From assembly GCA_905250025.1 (NCBI GenBank), contig CAJNOJ010000232.1:95958-159957 (forward strand): 64,000 bases of DNA. Direction: 5' to 3'. A program made the translations under genes and the position numbers. This document shows, one piece after another, positions 37,858-52,743 of the stretch. This stretch comes from Adineta ricciae. Lineage: Eukaryota > Rotifera > Eurotatoria > Adinetida > Adinetidae. The notes beneath the pieces are model-generated. The model searched no databases, was not told the DNA's origin, and saw nothing but the letters and a program-made list of their open reading frames with translations. Numbering within the stretch: position 1 is the stretch's first letter; the number at the start of each line of letters is the position of its first letter.

Positions 37858-40800
37858 TAGCATGTAAAAATAGATTAGATCTCGCGAATACATTCTCGCT
37901 GATTTCATAGCAAACGGAATTTTCTCATGTAATTAAAGTAAAAATAAACTTGTTTGACTGCATATCATGATTCTCAAACGTCACAGGACCTATTTTTATG
38001 TCGTTTGACATGTCAATATAGCTTTTTTTAGCTTAGACAAAGCTAATAAACTAAGAACATATATGATTTCTGACAAAAAAAGTTCGTCTGAATGCCTCGA
38101 AAAACAAAGAAGATTCATCGGTCTCTTTTATTTGAAATTATTCTTGTGAAAACTCTTGACTTCCCAAACATTTTGATCAGTCTACTGAATGTTTTTTTGA
38201 CATTCACCTCTTCCATATTCCCTTATAGGCATACCAAATCGCAATATTTGATCTCCCCTATTGACTAACTTTCCTTATCTATTAATAAAATCAGCCGACT
38301 TAACTGAATAAAGACATGTGATATTAATGTATTCAATAACATTCATTTTCTCTTTTTCTCTTCACTCAGATGTCGCAATGCCATAATGAAAGAGATCTTG
38401 TGTTCCTGACAAGGAAATTTGGCAAATAAGCTTCATCTTCGTCGCCATTGGCACTCGTGATGAAAATAGTCTTTTTTTGTAAAAGTCATCGAGAGTAAAA
38501 AGTTTCTTGCATGTACGGTTTCATGAAATCTAATATTTGTCATATCTAATCTTTAATAACGACTCATTTATATCTTTTCCAATTAGAAAAGAATATACTT
38601 TCTATCCGTGTTTAGCTTAATGACCTTTTTTATGTAAATGACAGAGTTTATCTGAAATGAGTGCAAACAGCTTGCTTGGGATAATTTTATTTGCAATGGT
38701 GTGTATCACGTTTCGATGCATTAACTTAGCAAGTTTAGGATTTAATTAGTAGATTATTTGTCAGGTTATAAAAAGATTATTTCACAGAACTTCTCATGTC
38801 GACAGGGTCGGTTTTGCCTGACTGCAACGTTTTAATAACAGGAAACATTTCTGAATTTAATATTGACAGAAGTATTGACGTTGTCAGTCAATAAAAATAA
38901 GCAGAAGCTTGATGCTGGATCAAATTCTTATCGGTAGAGGTTAATGCTTTGATGTTGAAGAAAGATCTATTTCAGTCATGCATACTAATGAATTAATTTA
39001 ATGCATTGGAATGATAAAAAAGAACAAAGTCGAATGATAAGAACTCGTTGAAAGCAAGTATATTTCATTTGCTGATATTTGTCTTTAAATATTGCCCATT
39101 TTCTTCTTCTTCACCGTAACGGATATGAAGAACTAACAATAGACCATCTAATGAAAAAATAAGTTTTCCCTTGAGGGTGCCGCTTCCAATGATGGTACTT
39201 TTATCCATAAAAACTAATCAATTCTCTTCTAATGATTCTGTAGGTAGCTCGCTTGGTCGACAGAAACCGTTGATTAGATAATATGAGATCTGGTTAAATA
39301 TGATCTGACAGATGTTTCTTACCTTTAGTAATCTTAGACTTGATTCCATCATAGAACATAGGCATACATTCTTCTCATCTGACAAAGTCATCTTTCATCT
39401 GAATAAATCTTCGTGATTAGATTCTTAATTACTGTTTCGATGCTCTACTTACGTGAAGTGAAAACTATATAAACATGCATTTGTTGATTAAATATACTAC
39501 CTCGGATTCTGTACAAAAAAAAGCACTGAATCCTTTACGTAACCTCTACCATTAATCATAATCTAGTCAAAATACGTCTAAAAATAACGCGAAAAAATGG
39601 TCAGGTCAATCAAGCGAAATAACTAGATATACTTAATTTTGTCTTGCCTACACGCACTACTTCGCACTTAGTCCAAACGATAAAAATATCTCTGAGTTGA
39701 ATACAAACTGTCATTTTCTTTTATTCATAAGTAAATCATACAAAAAGTATATGCATTATTATGACTAAAGACTCCTGATGCTAGTTTTTAAATAGACGTG
39801 CGTATTCAAGTTTGATTCTCAGATGAGATTCTTTGGGAGATTCTTTCGAGCGTAAACAAAGATGCTTTTTTTATGAATGACATGCACGTTTCTTCTTGTT
39901 TTTTCCTCGATGAATAAATATAATATACATCCTCTAATTATCGATGCGAACCGAATGTGTTATTTTCTTCGATAAGGTATATGTGATTACACCAACTAAT
40001 ATCACAACAAGCTCCGTGTGTTGCTTAGTAAGTGTTATCCTGAATTTGTCGAAAATTATTTGCTTAGATGAGTATCACAGTGTAGAGAACAAGTTTCAAT
40101 TAAACTAACAGGCTGGAGTCAAGATTGACAAAGAAATCTATTTCATCTGCCTAATAGCGACGAGAATAGCTAATAGAGGACAAAAATAATTGTAACATAT
40201 GGTCACAAGTGCTCAGAAGCAAAAATAACCAAAATGGTTCGTATTAGAAATTACTTTAGTTGATGAATACATCTGTGTTAGCAAGGTTACATTTATTTGT
40301 CAGGAATCAAATAAAAAAAAGTAGGTCTTCTAGTAGTTCTGCTGTTCATTGATAGTTTTTCGTATGATTAGTGTAGTTGGGTATGACACAGATCATTTGA
40401 TTTCGTGGAGTATCTGATTTAACGGTTATTTTCGATTCTGTTATAAAGGAATACTTGTGTGGAGTAGTTATTCCTCAGAATCATTAGTTGGTTTCTTCTA
40501 AAAAAAGGTTTTTTTGATGACCCTTTTCCTTTTTTTTCTCTTTTTTTCAAATGGCCATATTTTTCAGAGGGAAAATAATAATGGATGGAAAAAAATTAAG
40601 GGTTGTCTAAAAATATCGCTAAAAGATCGGCGGTATCGCCCGCCGACCGGAAGAAACATTGAGAAGAAAAAAAAAACGAGAGGCCATATAAAAGAGAAAG
40701 AGAAAAAGAGACTATTTGCTACAGGTAAAAGCATGAGAACAGGCAACTCTCTTATGTCATTCATCTCTTTTGTGTGTATGCTTAGGCGTCTCATTAAGAA

Positions 40801-42187
40801 GATCTTATTTCTCAATTCTAATCATTTTCTTAGGATAGAATGTTCTATAAATAACCCTCTCGTCAACGACAATAATAACAAGACATTTTTCGTAAGCATA
40901 TACTTTCATCAGTCACGCTAAATTGAAATGCGAAGCAGGTAGTATTATACGCGTTCCGGCTGAGTGCTATGTACACAGATATATCGGCGTGTATGTCGAT
41001 ATGCGCTGCGATGATGATTTCGAGAACAATTGCGAATTGAAAATACTCTTCTAGAAAAATCTCAATGAGTTAATAGTTATGAGTTTTCTTCTTTTGTTTT
41101 TCCTTGCAAATCGACTTCTTTTGTGCATCTTGTTTCTTTTCATAAGCGATCACTCGAACAGACAGATAATGAAAAAGACTGAAGACGAAGAGGAAGAATT
41201 TCCGTCTTGAAGATGCGATTATCTAGTAGAAAAGATCTGAAAACTTTTTATAGGTAACTTGTAGATGAGTTTCTAAAAATAGTGTGCTGAAAAGACGAGG
41301 AAAGGGAGAAAATGCGAAGATTTTTACATGGTTTTCTCCTAATAATGCGTTGTCATTTGAACTGAGAGAAAAGGGGAAATACTTTTACTAACAAACACGA
41401 GTTCATCTTTTTTTAGAAACGCCATTTTTTTGTTTCTCTAAGATAGATATTGCGAGAAAAGAAAAGAGCAAGATAAAAATAATCCAACGTAGTTCAATTA
41501 GAATTCAATGGAAAAGAAACCTCGAATGCTTTTGAAAGAAGGAACTAGATCTGAAGAAGTTCTGTACTCGCTAGATTAACTTTCTTTTCTATTTATAAAA
41601 ATAAAGAGAAAATGTTGTGTAGTGAAATTCCGCAGTTTGATCTTTTTTTAATTAATCAGAATTATCGAAAGAAAATATAGATCAAATGCAAGAAAGTAAT
41701 AGGAATTAACAAGCAAAAATGTTTTCGACTACGACAATCAAATGAATGAATGAATAAATAAATGATTTTTCTTTGTTAGCAATGTCCTGTTATTCTTATC
41801 CGTCTTCATTAATCTTATGCTAGATAGTTAATAAAAAGAAAAGAAAAAACAAGAACACAGAAGAGAATTAAGCAAAGGGATCTGTCTGCAGTGAAGATTG
41901 AAATATCTTCTTGCTCATCAGGACACTAATTATTAATTATGAGCGAAAAGATGAACAAGAGAACTTGGCATCATTTCTTTTTCTACTCATTTGTATATGC
42001 TGAGCGACGTTCAGCAGAATGACGATTCAAAAGTCAACTCTAACTTTATTAATTTATTCTAGAAACTCGAACAATCTGTTACCCATTCGTTCCTTCTTGG
42101 TAACAGCTGTCTTCTTTGCTGATTCGAACTAGAAATCGAGTGGTTTTTACTTTCCTTTTACTAGGCCAAAGTATAGTTGCAGACGTC
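37858..42187. other. 4.3-kb stretch without a recognisable gene
   Basis: AT-rich throughout, with no ORF of protein-like composition and no consistent exon chain on either strand. An 11-bp inverted pair (GGTAGAGGTTA near 38934 and its complement near 39540) is the only repeat noticed and is probably chance. This is by far the longest gene-free stretch in the window. Confidence 0.5.
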
Positions 42188-43726
42188 ATGCCTATAAATA
42201 ACTTTGCGAATCTAACCAATCTAACGAAATCCGATTCTTTACCGGAAAATATTCCTCATCATATTGAGGAATCGTTTGATCTATCATGGAATGATATTAT
42301 TTACGATGGTGGACTAGCAACATGGTTAACTCGTTCATCATTTCGTTGGTTAAACATCACTGTTTGTCTCATTGGTATCATCGGTAAGCTGTTCGCATTG
42401 ATTTTTCTCTTCAATTTATGCATATTTATTTCTCACAGGTAATGTTTTGGCTGTTTGCACATTACTTCGACGTCGGATGCGTACTTTATCTACCTATGCT
42501 TATTTAACAGCTTTATGTTTATCAAATGCAATTACACTATCAGCTGTGATTGTTTTTGAACTCGAAGTTTTTCTTGCACCGAGCCGGTTCAATTGTATAC
42601 TCGTCGCATCTGCCAAAGGTGTTGCATCCAGCACATTCGCGCTGTCAACATGGTATGTATGCTCATGATTTTGTCCTTGAACACGATGTAAAAATAATTT
42701 GGATTTTCTAGGATAACTGTTGGTTTTACTGTTGATCGTTACATTATGATTTGTTATCCGTTCACCGGCGAGAAAATGTGCACTCGACGAAATGCATTGT
42801 TTGTGTTAAGTGCATGTTTACTTTTCGCCTTGGCTTATTTAGTACCGCAAATGTTGGCCAATTCATGTCATGCCATGCTCAGTGGAAATCCTATAAATAG
42901 AACAAATACATATTTGAATATTTCAACACATGCAACTAATCGTACTGAACTAAATGCCTGGGCTTTTTGGGTATCCGGTTTAAGTGAATTCGGTAAATCG
43001 GTTGCCTATCGTTCGGTTATCACACTGTTTGTTAATTGTTTTCTCGTTCGTATCATCCCATTTCTAATCGTCTTCAAATTGAATTTACATTTAATTCATA
43101 CACTCGCAAGTACTAAACGACGCCATCGACAGATTAACCCCTATGAACAAAAACGAAATGATGTTACACATATGCTGGTCATTGTCATCTCGATTTATTT
43201 AGTATGTATTACACCATCGATTCCATTCGCTGCCTTCTTTGCCTATAACCCCGATACATACGTCACTATATCGTATCGTTATCGAATCTTTCAACATCTG
43301 GATGAATTTGCCAAATTTTTGATGATATTCAATTCCGCATCGCAATGTTACCTGTATATATTTTTCGGCAAGCGCTTTCGTCGAGAATTAACACATTTAC
43401 TATGCTGTTTCTGTATGAAATACTTCTATATGCCATTGCCACAGCACTATACGAATAACAGTGATCGAGAAACGTTTCTACCAGATTTTGGAAATAATGA
43501 AACATTCGAACTTGTTCTCAGTGGTAAATGGTCGTTAGATCAACGACAAGATTCGATTGCGGGTATTGAATTTAGCTTCCATCATCCAAGACGGTGGAGT
43601 CGTTTAACATCATCATCAGCAACAACGGGCCGATCCAATTCAGAATATAGTGAAAGTCAAATTCGTTTCAGTATATTTCAACGGTTGAAAACTCGTGTTG
43701 AACAACTCTTTGCTCGTTTTCATTGA
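42188..43726 (+). CDS. class A (rhodopsin-like) G-protein-coupled receptor, 474 aa
   Basis: Three exons: 42188..42383, 42439..42652, 42712..43726. An N-glycosylated N-terminus (NLT, NIT) leads to seven hydrophobic segments. TM1 has the GN pair (IGIIGNVLAVCTLL), and TM3 ends with the DRY motif intact (D145, R146, Y147, VDRYIMICYP). TM7 reads FNSASQCYLYIFFG, a variant of NPxxY, followed by helix 8 (KRFRREL). The layout resembles the protostome neuropeptide (FMRFamide-like) receptors, but the ligand is unknown. Start: the ATG at 42188 follows a pyrimidine tract plus AG at 42163-42164. Upstream frame extends only with non-ATG codons. The cytoplasmic tail is long and Ser-rich (phosphorylation sites for desensitisation). 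Confidence 0.9.
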
Positions 43727-43840
43727 TTTGTATGTTTGTTAATATTGTCTCCGTCCATTTATTTTTGTATTTCAAGAAAAAAAACACAATACATAGAGAG
43801 AAAAAATACGAACAAATAAGTGCACCAATGCGTTTCTATT

Positions 43841-44255
43841 TTAACATGTTCGACTCATTGAAGGGTGAAACGTTGTGCCGCCAATGTCATAGCAACGAGT
43901 AGCTGGTGCGTCGAATTCTTCTCGAAAGATATTTTTAGTGACAGCAATGAAGACGTAATTGTCGCACCAAGCACGGCCCCAGACGGATTCGTAAGGAAGT
44001 TCAAGAGTTGAACATTGTCCGACGGGAAATTGACCTGTTTCATAGTTACGAGTACGACCATCACTCGTTCGGGTCTCGAGACCACATTTAGCAACGTAAG
44101 CACCTCGATTACATACTCTAACCGATCCTTTATTTGCGGAACTCACTCCTAAAACACCATCATCAAAAAACGATTATGTATGAAAGAAAAACGTCCTTCC
44201 TACCAAGAATCAAAACACTGCACATGATCACGAAATATGCAAAGATCGACGACAT
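43841..44255 (-). CDS. small secreted Cys-containing protein, 119 aa
   Basis: Two exons, 44255..44204 and 44148..43841, with a 55-bp intron. Residues 1-21 are a clear signal peptide (MSSIFAYFVIMCSVLILGVSS). The mature 98 residues hold six cysteines (VRVCNRG, AKCGL, GQCST, AWCDN, TRCYD and the C-terminal TC), probably three disulphides, and beta-rich composition. I do not recognise the family. It could be a secreted defence, binding or structural protein, but there is no basis to choose. It is convergent with the GPCR gene (114 bp). Confidence 0.75.
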
Positions 44256-44616
44256 TTTTTTCCGCTGTTTTTCGAATTGTCTGCCACATATCGGTAAAAA
44301 CGCGCGAATTTATCAGAAATCTGACCTATTAATTCACGTGTATTCTCGAAGCTTAAGTGGCTTGAATATGGTCCGATACAAAATAATACCGGTATATCCA
44401 GTATAAATATTGATATTTTATTTTTGAGAAATAAAAGAAAACAAATGAAAGATCGCATCGAAAATCAGATGTACATTGAGACACATGTAGTATTAAAAAA
44501 TAACAATTGATTATTGATTATCAAAAGGCAGTGTTCTCTTTGATTATATCTAAGACCCTAGAGGCAAAAATAGACGGAGCTAATTTGAAGTACAAATCGC
44601 TCGGTTTGATTATCAC
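44256..44616. other. intergenic
   Basis: Between RAB6 and the small secreted-protein gene, same strand. AATAAA on the minus strand (near 44425) probably ends RAB6. No convincing spliced-leader acceptor near the next ATG, so the secreted-protein gene may have its own promoter. Confidence 0.5.
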
Positions 44617-45675
<1,059 letters not shown>

Positions 45676-45693
45676 TCTAACCGTTGAATAAAT

Positions 45694-45712
45694 CTGAAAA
45701 AGAAAACTGTTT
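45694..45712 (-). promoter_or_regulatory. candidate spliced-leader acceptor between ETFB and RAB6
   Basis: The minus-strand tract ACAGTTTTCTTTTTCAG ends at 45694, 18 nt before the RAB6 ATG, within the 178-bp gap. Confidence 0.65.
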
Positions 45713-45853
45713 AGAATGTTAATCTATACTTTGAAAGAAGAAATTTTGGTTATTTAAAAGCGACAGAAAAACCGGATGATATTGGTAGAGTGATCAATTT
45801 TATAAAAAAAAAAGAAAGAAGAGGAAGTGAACTGGGATGAGGGAGAATCTTCT

Positions 45854-47314
45854 TTAAATCAGCCCTTTTTCTTTCAGTTTGCTAATTAATTCATCAACAC
45901 TTGCTACACGACCACCGCCTTGTCGTTTAGGTGGTTCTTCATACGAAAGATATTCTTGGTGCGGCTTTATATCAACACCTAAATCTTTTGGTGACATTTT
46001 TGCCATTGGTTTCTTCTTGGCTTTCTATAAATAAAAATTCAGATCACTAATCGAGAGATGTTTCTAATCCGAAAAACTCACCTGGATTGATGGAAGATTT
46101 GCAAAACGTGGTTGATTAAGACGAAGATCAGCAGTAATTACAGCAGGTAATTTCACACGAATTGTTTCTGAACCACCATCAATTTCACGCATGACCTCAG
46201 CTTTCTTATCTTTTATATCAACTTTAGAGGCGAACACAGCCTAGAGAAACAAATCACCAATGATAACTTTACATCTGTTGTTTTTTGAATAAGAAGGAAT
46301 AGGAAATACCTGGGGCCAGGAGAGAAGACCAGCAACCATTTGACCTGTTTGATTCGAATCGTCATCAATAGCCTAAATATAGAAAAAAAAACCTTTTACT
46401 CGATGCCCTATGTTTTCCGCAGTTCATGATAATAAAACTCATGTTTTGAAGGGAGAATGTGCAGTATGTCAGTATCACGTTCGAGTATATTATACTCATT
46501 CAAAATGATCGTTTGAACTAATACAAATGTCACTATTAGTTTGATCCACATATGAAAACTGAAAACAATTTCTTTTTGACATGCAGAATAAAATTTGCAT
46601 AGTTTTGCATAATCTGTCTACTTGCGACAGTTGCGTGTACTCCGAGCGTTTCTTCACTAGAATTAGGTGCTGGAAGAAAAGGAAAATGATGTTCGCTTTC
46701 AATGGAAAGATCGAACGAATGAGTGTGACTCAGTCCACATGTTGATGATCATTCGAAACGAATTAACATGATTAGAAGAGAAGAAAAACACATGTCGTAT
46801 ATGGCTTTTTCTCTCCACGGATTATTCATTGAAGCTCAATCGGATTGACATTGATGATTTCTCTTATAACTCTTTGCAAAGTTCAGACGTACCAGCTTTC
46901 CTAGAAGAACTAAGTCAACATTTTCCTTCTTGGCGACGGCTGCTATCAGTTTCGAGATGGCTAACGGTTGTAACGTTTCATAATCCTTGCCTGCAACTTC
47001 CACATGTATTGCTCGATCAGCACCTAATGCCAAAGCTGTTCGTAGAGTTTCCTTCACAAAAGAAAAGCATTCATATCATTCTCGTTTGTCACGAATCCTA
47101 CTTGACATTGAGGCGGTCCGCATGAAATGGCAATAACTTCTTGAGCAACTTTCTTTTCTTTTAAGCGAATTGCTTCTTCCACTGCGATTTCATCGAATGG
47201 ATTCATCGAATGTTTCACTCCTTCGGTTACCACTCCCGATTTATCCGATTTGACTTGAATTTTAACTGCATAGTCAATCGCTCGTTTCACACCGACTAAA
47301 ATTCGTATTGCCAT
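45854..47314 (-). CDS. ETFB: electron transfer flavoprotein subunit beta, 254 aa
   Basis: Five exons: 47314..47102, 47051..46893, 46372..46310, 46240..46082, 46024..45854. Together with ETFA it carries electrons from mitochondrial acyl-CoA dehydrogenases to ETF-QO. Family blocks: [63 protein letters not shown] (nucleotide-binding), [46 protein letters not shown] and a C-terminal KAKKKPM. Length equals human ETFB (255 aa). Intron 2 is 520 bp, unusually long for this cluster. The ATG abuts an acceptor. Confidence 0.96.
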
Positions 47315-47332
47315 CTGAAACACAGAAAACAA
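47315..47332 (-). promoter_or_regulatory. candidate spliced-leader acceptor at the ETFB start
   Basis: The minus-strand tract GTTTTCTGTGTTTCAG ends at the base before the ETFB ATG. BRIX1 ends 120 bp upstream on the same strand, and an AATAAA lies between them. Confidence 0.7.
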
Positions 47333-47434
47333 AACAATTTCCACCCTCAAGCTTAGTTTTTCTTCTTCTAACAAACAATCAATATGATTTTATTCGATTT
47401 CAATCATACTAACAACAATAAGGAAAACAAAGCT

Positions 47435-48535
47435 CTATTCCGAATCGTCATCGTCATCATCATCGTCATCATCATCATCATCGTTGTTTTGCGATGGTGG
47501 AGCTGGTGTTTGAAAAATTTCATCGGTCTTGTCGTATGGAAAGCTTTCTTTTGGCTTCTTTTGTTCGTACGACAATTTCTGCTGAACACGTTGTCGATAT
47601 TTCTCAGATGCTTCTGCTTTCGCGATATGGCGTTTCAAATTTGGCGCGACGTATGTTGGATTTTCATAGATTAACATTCCGGAAAAGCTTTTCTCGAAAA
47701 TACAATGTAAATTAAGAACAAATCTAAATGCAAGGCATCACAATGAATATTCAAAGAAAAGAAAATCTCTCTACCTTGGACCAATTTCAGCTAAAGACCC
47801 ATTTTCTTCCACTATCTGATAATTTCTCAACCAGATTTTATTATCGATGATTGTGAATGTTAACACATGATCAATAAATGGTTGAGATTTCGGATGCGAT
47901 TTCGGTGTACCAAACACTTGTGTGAACAACTCTTTAATCAATTTCCAATGTGGTTCTTCGTCGAATTTCTTATCAAATGACAACAATGGTCTGGAACCAC
48001 GTAAACAATTACCAGTTAGTTTCAATCCTTCCATTGTGTGTAAATTCTCGACCAAAAATTTCACCGTTGGTCCATCGGGCACTGCTGCAATCCATAGGTA
48101 GAGATCACGTTTCTTTTTCATATCGAAAAACATAACCTTGTTACAATTACGTAGTTCAGCTATTTCATTGAGAACAGAGAAATTTTTACGTAATTCAGCT
48201 TTTGGTTCACTTTTTGCGTGTGCCATTAATGAACGAAGATTTTTCATAACATGGCGTGCCAAATAAGATATTCCACGTGATGAAAATATCAGAACACGTT
48301 GTTTATTGACCCAAACAGTTTTCATTGACTGAATGGCATCCGACGTTCGTGTTGATGGTAAACGTTGAACTAATGACGAAGTCGAAATAGGTGCTGGACC
48401 TAAACGATGAATATTCAACGATTCATCATTATCGTTGTCAGCGGCTTGTTCTTGTCGCCGAATTTTTTTTGCTTTTTTTTCTGGACGATTTCGGGACACT
48501 GACGTGGAAGCTTTGCGCTTGCTGGTTTTAGTCAT
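47435..48535 (-). CDS. BRIX1: Brix-domain ribosome biogenesis protein BRX1, 349 aa
   Basis: Two exons, 48535..47775 and 47723..47435 (51-bp intron, AG|A). A nucleolar factor for 60S subunit assembly that binds pre-rRNA. The Brix/sigma70-like fold is clear: VWVNKQRVLIFSSRGISYLARHVMKNLRSLM, FSVLNEIAELRNCNKVMFF, KKRDLYLWIAAVPDGPTVKFLVENLHTMEGLKLTGNCLRGSRPLLSFD (in pieces), then IGPRFVLN and ENPTYVAPN, and the basic Y-R-Q-R-V tail. It ends in an acidic run of about 13 Asp encoded by a GAT/GAC repeat. The N-terminus is a nuclear-localisation patch. Human BRX1 is 353 aa. The ATG lies 12 nt after a TTCTTTAG acceptor-like site. Confidence 0.96.
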
Positions 48536-49084
48536 GATCACGAAAATCTAAAGAACAACGTATGATTATATACTCAATTTTCTTCAGGATAAATAAAGAA
48601 ATAAATCGAAAGAAATACTTTCAATAGATATTCGAACTTTCCAATCAAAATCGACGGAATGGACTTCTTCATTCACGATTGAGGTCAGATAGATGCCGGG
48701 TGTAGACTAATACAATTTTTTATCTCATATAGTAAAAATGTCCTCAGAACACAGATGTCACTACTATTCAAGTGATGATGAATTAAAAGTTCATAATCAA
48801 TTGTAGCTAAACATCTTTCTGATAAGATGAATTAATTCATATTGCCCATCCAGAACTATGTCGAGATATTATGATCAGTTAGAAGTAATTTCCACCAATC
48901 CTATTTCGGCAAACGACAGGACTGCCTGTGTTCTTCGTTTTTCTGTGTGATCATGTATCACAAGACTTGCAATGATTAATTATTTGTTTATTTCTTTCTT
49001 CTTTTTGTCGATTCAAACATCACTGTTTTATTGTTATAGTTTACATTACAAAGACAAGCATCGTCTACATACAGTTCGTTAAAC
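48536..49084. other. intergenic
   Basis: About 550 bp between the LIM gene's 3' end and BRIX1's start. No ORF. Likely holds the promoter of the BRIX1-ETFB-RAB6 unit. Confidence 0.5.
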
Positions 49085-50072
49085 TTATTTTAGTGTGCGT
49101 CGATAAGGAATACTACTAGTGCTAAAATTTCGACGATGTACTGGACTAGTACGTGCAACTCGTTGACGGGATGGTTTAGACGAAGTGAGAGTAGAATTTT
49201 CCTTGACATCGAGTCCAGCCAAACTATGACGTCGACCTAATACTGACATATCGTTAGATAATTCGTCATAGGTGAAATTTAATCGAGATTTGATTTTGTC
49301 AAATTTATTAGCTGGTGGTGTCTTTTGTAGATTTGAAGTATTAGTTTCATGTAAGGGTTTGACAGTCGGTTTTAGATCAGAATACAATATTGGTAGTGAT
49401 GAAACGCTCTTGTTAGATGTTGGCGGGGATTCTTCTGGTATACTAGCGAGTTTTCTAATGGAAGGTGGGCTGACAAAAGTCACTTTCGAACGTTGCGGTT
49501 GAGGAAATGAACTAGATTTTTTGAGTTGGTACGTATTTATCAGCTCGGGAGCAGTTTCTTTCGGTTTTGGTTTCGGTTTCGGATTCGAGAGAAATTGCAA
49601 TTCTAATTGCCGCAATGTCCATGATGGATGTTGAGATAAATCATGTTGAATAGGTCGTCGAGGTTTACTTTGGATTGGCGCTTGATCAGGGTGCCGATTA
49701 TTATAAATGAATTGAGCGCGCTCATGTGCTGCCCGTTGAAAGTCCAACCCACTACATTCGCCTCGTTGTTTTTTCCGATAGCAATCTAATGAGAGAAATT
49801 ATAAATCATGAATCGGTAAATTTCATTAAAAGCGTACTTTCACAGTAGATATCATCGCCCTCTTCATTAAGCGACGACGCATTAAGACTCCGTTTACAGA
49901 TACGACAACGAAAACATCGAGTGTGGTAGATCTAGAAAAAACTTTCATGATTGAAATACACAACTGTCAGCAAACTCACATGATTCGAAGTTTTCTTCTT
50001 TTCGACATCGTACACCAGTGCACCGCATGTGTAGCATCTGTTGTTTGCAAAAACCTGTTGTTCAATCAACAT
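49085..50072 (-). CDS. single-LIM-domain protein, 295 aa
   Basis: Three exons: 50072..49980, 49931..49838, 49785..49085. Residues 13-64 form a complete LIM zinc module: C13-x2-C16, H34-x2-C37, C40-x2-C43, C61-x2-C64, with the expected 17-residue spacings. The remaining 230 residues are basic, Pro/Ser-rich and disordered, including a KPKPKPKE stretch and repeated SKPSRQR-type patches at the end. LIM domains bind partner proteins, often on actin or in the nucleus. The pattern does not identify a vertebrate ortholog. The ATG (50072) lies 14 nt after a TTTAG acceptor. No upstream exon in the right phase was found. Confidence 0.85.
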
Positions 50073-50847
50073 CTCCGCAACAGTTTCTAAATGATTAGAG
50101 AGCCCATTAAAACAGTTGTTACAAACATGAAGAGAAATCGTATAGAGCTTTCTTTAATGAAGACAGTTGCGTAAAATGCGATAAAGCTATAGAAAGTACA
50201 CGTCGACGTCGAATATACATTGATCCGTGCAATGTCTATCAGCATTTCGTGACAAATAGCATGTCGTTTTTCTCTTATACTCAACTCTTTGGCCATGAAT
50301 TGTTCATTGACTTGACAGTTCCAATCATTAGTCTTGAATTAGCCATCATTGTATCGTTTGAGTGTAGCTAGACATAAAATACCACGAAAAACGTAAGTTT
50401 ATTTGTAAGACTCGGTTATGTTAATTTTATTTCATATATACATATATATATTTATCTATCGACTCACCTACGTTTTACCTTTTGCCTGATAGTGATCATT
50501 ATCGAGAAAAGCAAATATAATATTGTATAAAAACTTTGAGAGAAGAATAACCTAGGTGAATGTATTTATCAAAAGATAATATGCATAACACCTATCATTT
50601 TTCTCAATATTCAAATATTGTTTTCGAACCATTTCGTTTTTTATCATTCACGTTGATCAAATTTCGATTAGAGAAGAAAATATTTTTAATGATGTTTTCT
50701 TCGGTATCAACAAAAAATAATCATTGTCATACGTAATAGAATCGACATCACTGTCACTGAAGAAAAAGCACACACATCTGCGTAACTGTGCGAAAATAAC
50801 CTTCATGTTTACAAACATAGTTTCACTTCATTTTCGACTTGTAGATA
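50073..50847. other. divergent promoter region
   Basis: AT-rich, between the LIM gene and cathepsin B. A minus-strand ORF here is not protein-like. ACTTGTAG ends at 50844, three bases before the cathepsin B ATG. Confidence 0.5.
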
Positions 50848-52209
<1,362 letters not shown>

Positions 52210-52743
52210 ACCAACGTGAAGATCTGAACTTTGTATTTCTTTTCTTTTTTTTTCATTTTCATTTTATTTATTGATATTCTCGCCTGAGACGATCTGATCC
52301 ACTAGACTCTAAACATAAAAAACAGCGTTCGTATTATTGCATGTATATTTCTTTGAAGTTATTTGATCTTTAGAAGATGTTCAATCTTGTTGCTTATCGT
52401 TTTCCCAAACATGAAATCGCTTTGTAAACGTTCTTTTTGTCAAACAAAATAAAGGCTTTATATATATGTATGAATAGCAGTGGAAAAAAAACAAACGACT
52501 TTGAACTGTGTCCGTAGACAACAACTAATTGAAAATGGAATTCTTCGATATTCGACCTAGAAGTGCAGCCAAAGATATCTTTGATCTGATGATTATAATA
52601 TTTTTACTAGCTTCTGTAACAGTATAGATGTGATCTTTCAATTACAATGAAGTCCGATAAATTTAGATCCTCCTCAAAGATTTTATCTCATTCTCGAATA
52701 TGTATAAAGAGTACACAAAAAACGTTTTCTTCGAATAAACAAG
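52210..52743. other. intergenic
   Basis: 3' flank of cathepsin B with AATAAA at 52448-52453. No other gene. Confidence 0.55.

Noticed and set aside
38930..39560. 11-bp inverted pair as terminal repeats of an element
   Set aside because: Too short and without flanking duplication or extended similarity; expected by chance in 4 kb of AT-rich DNA.
40514..40921. Plus-strand ORF of 135 aa in the gene-free stretch
   Set aside because: Lys/Phe-rich low-complexity reading of poly-A/T tracts with no splice or domain support.
44256..44616. Adding the small secreted-protein gene to the BRIX1-ETFB-RAB6 unit
   Set aside because: The gap is 361 bp and no clear pyrimidine tract plus AG precedes its ATG.
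50087..50296. Minus-strand ORF of 69 aa as an upstream LIM-gene exon
   Set aside because: No donor gives the phase needed by the LIM exon without a stop; AT-rich tail.
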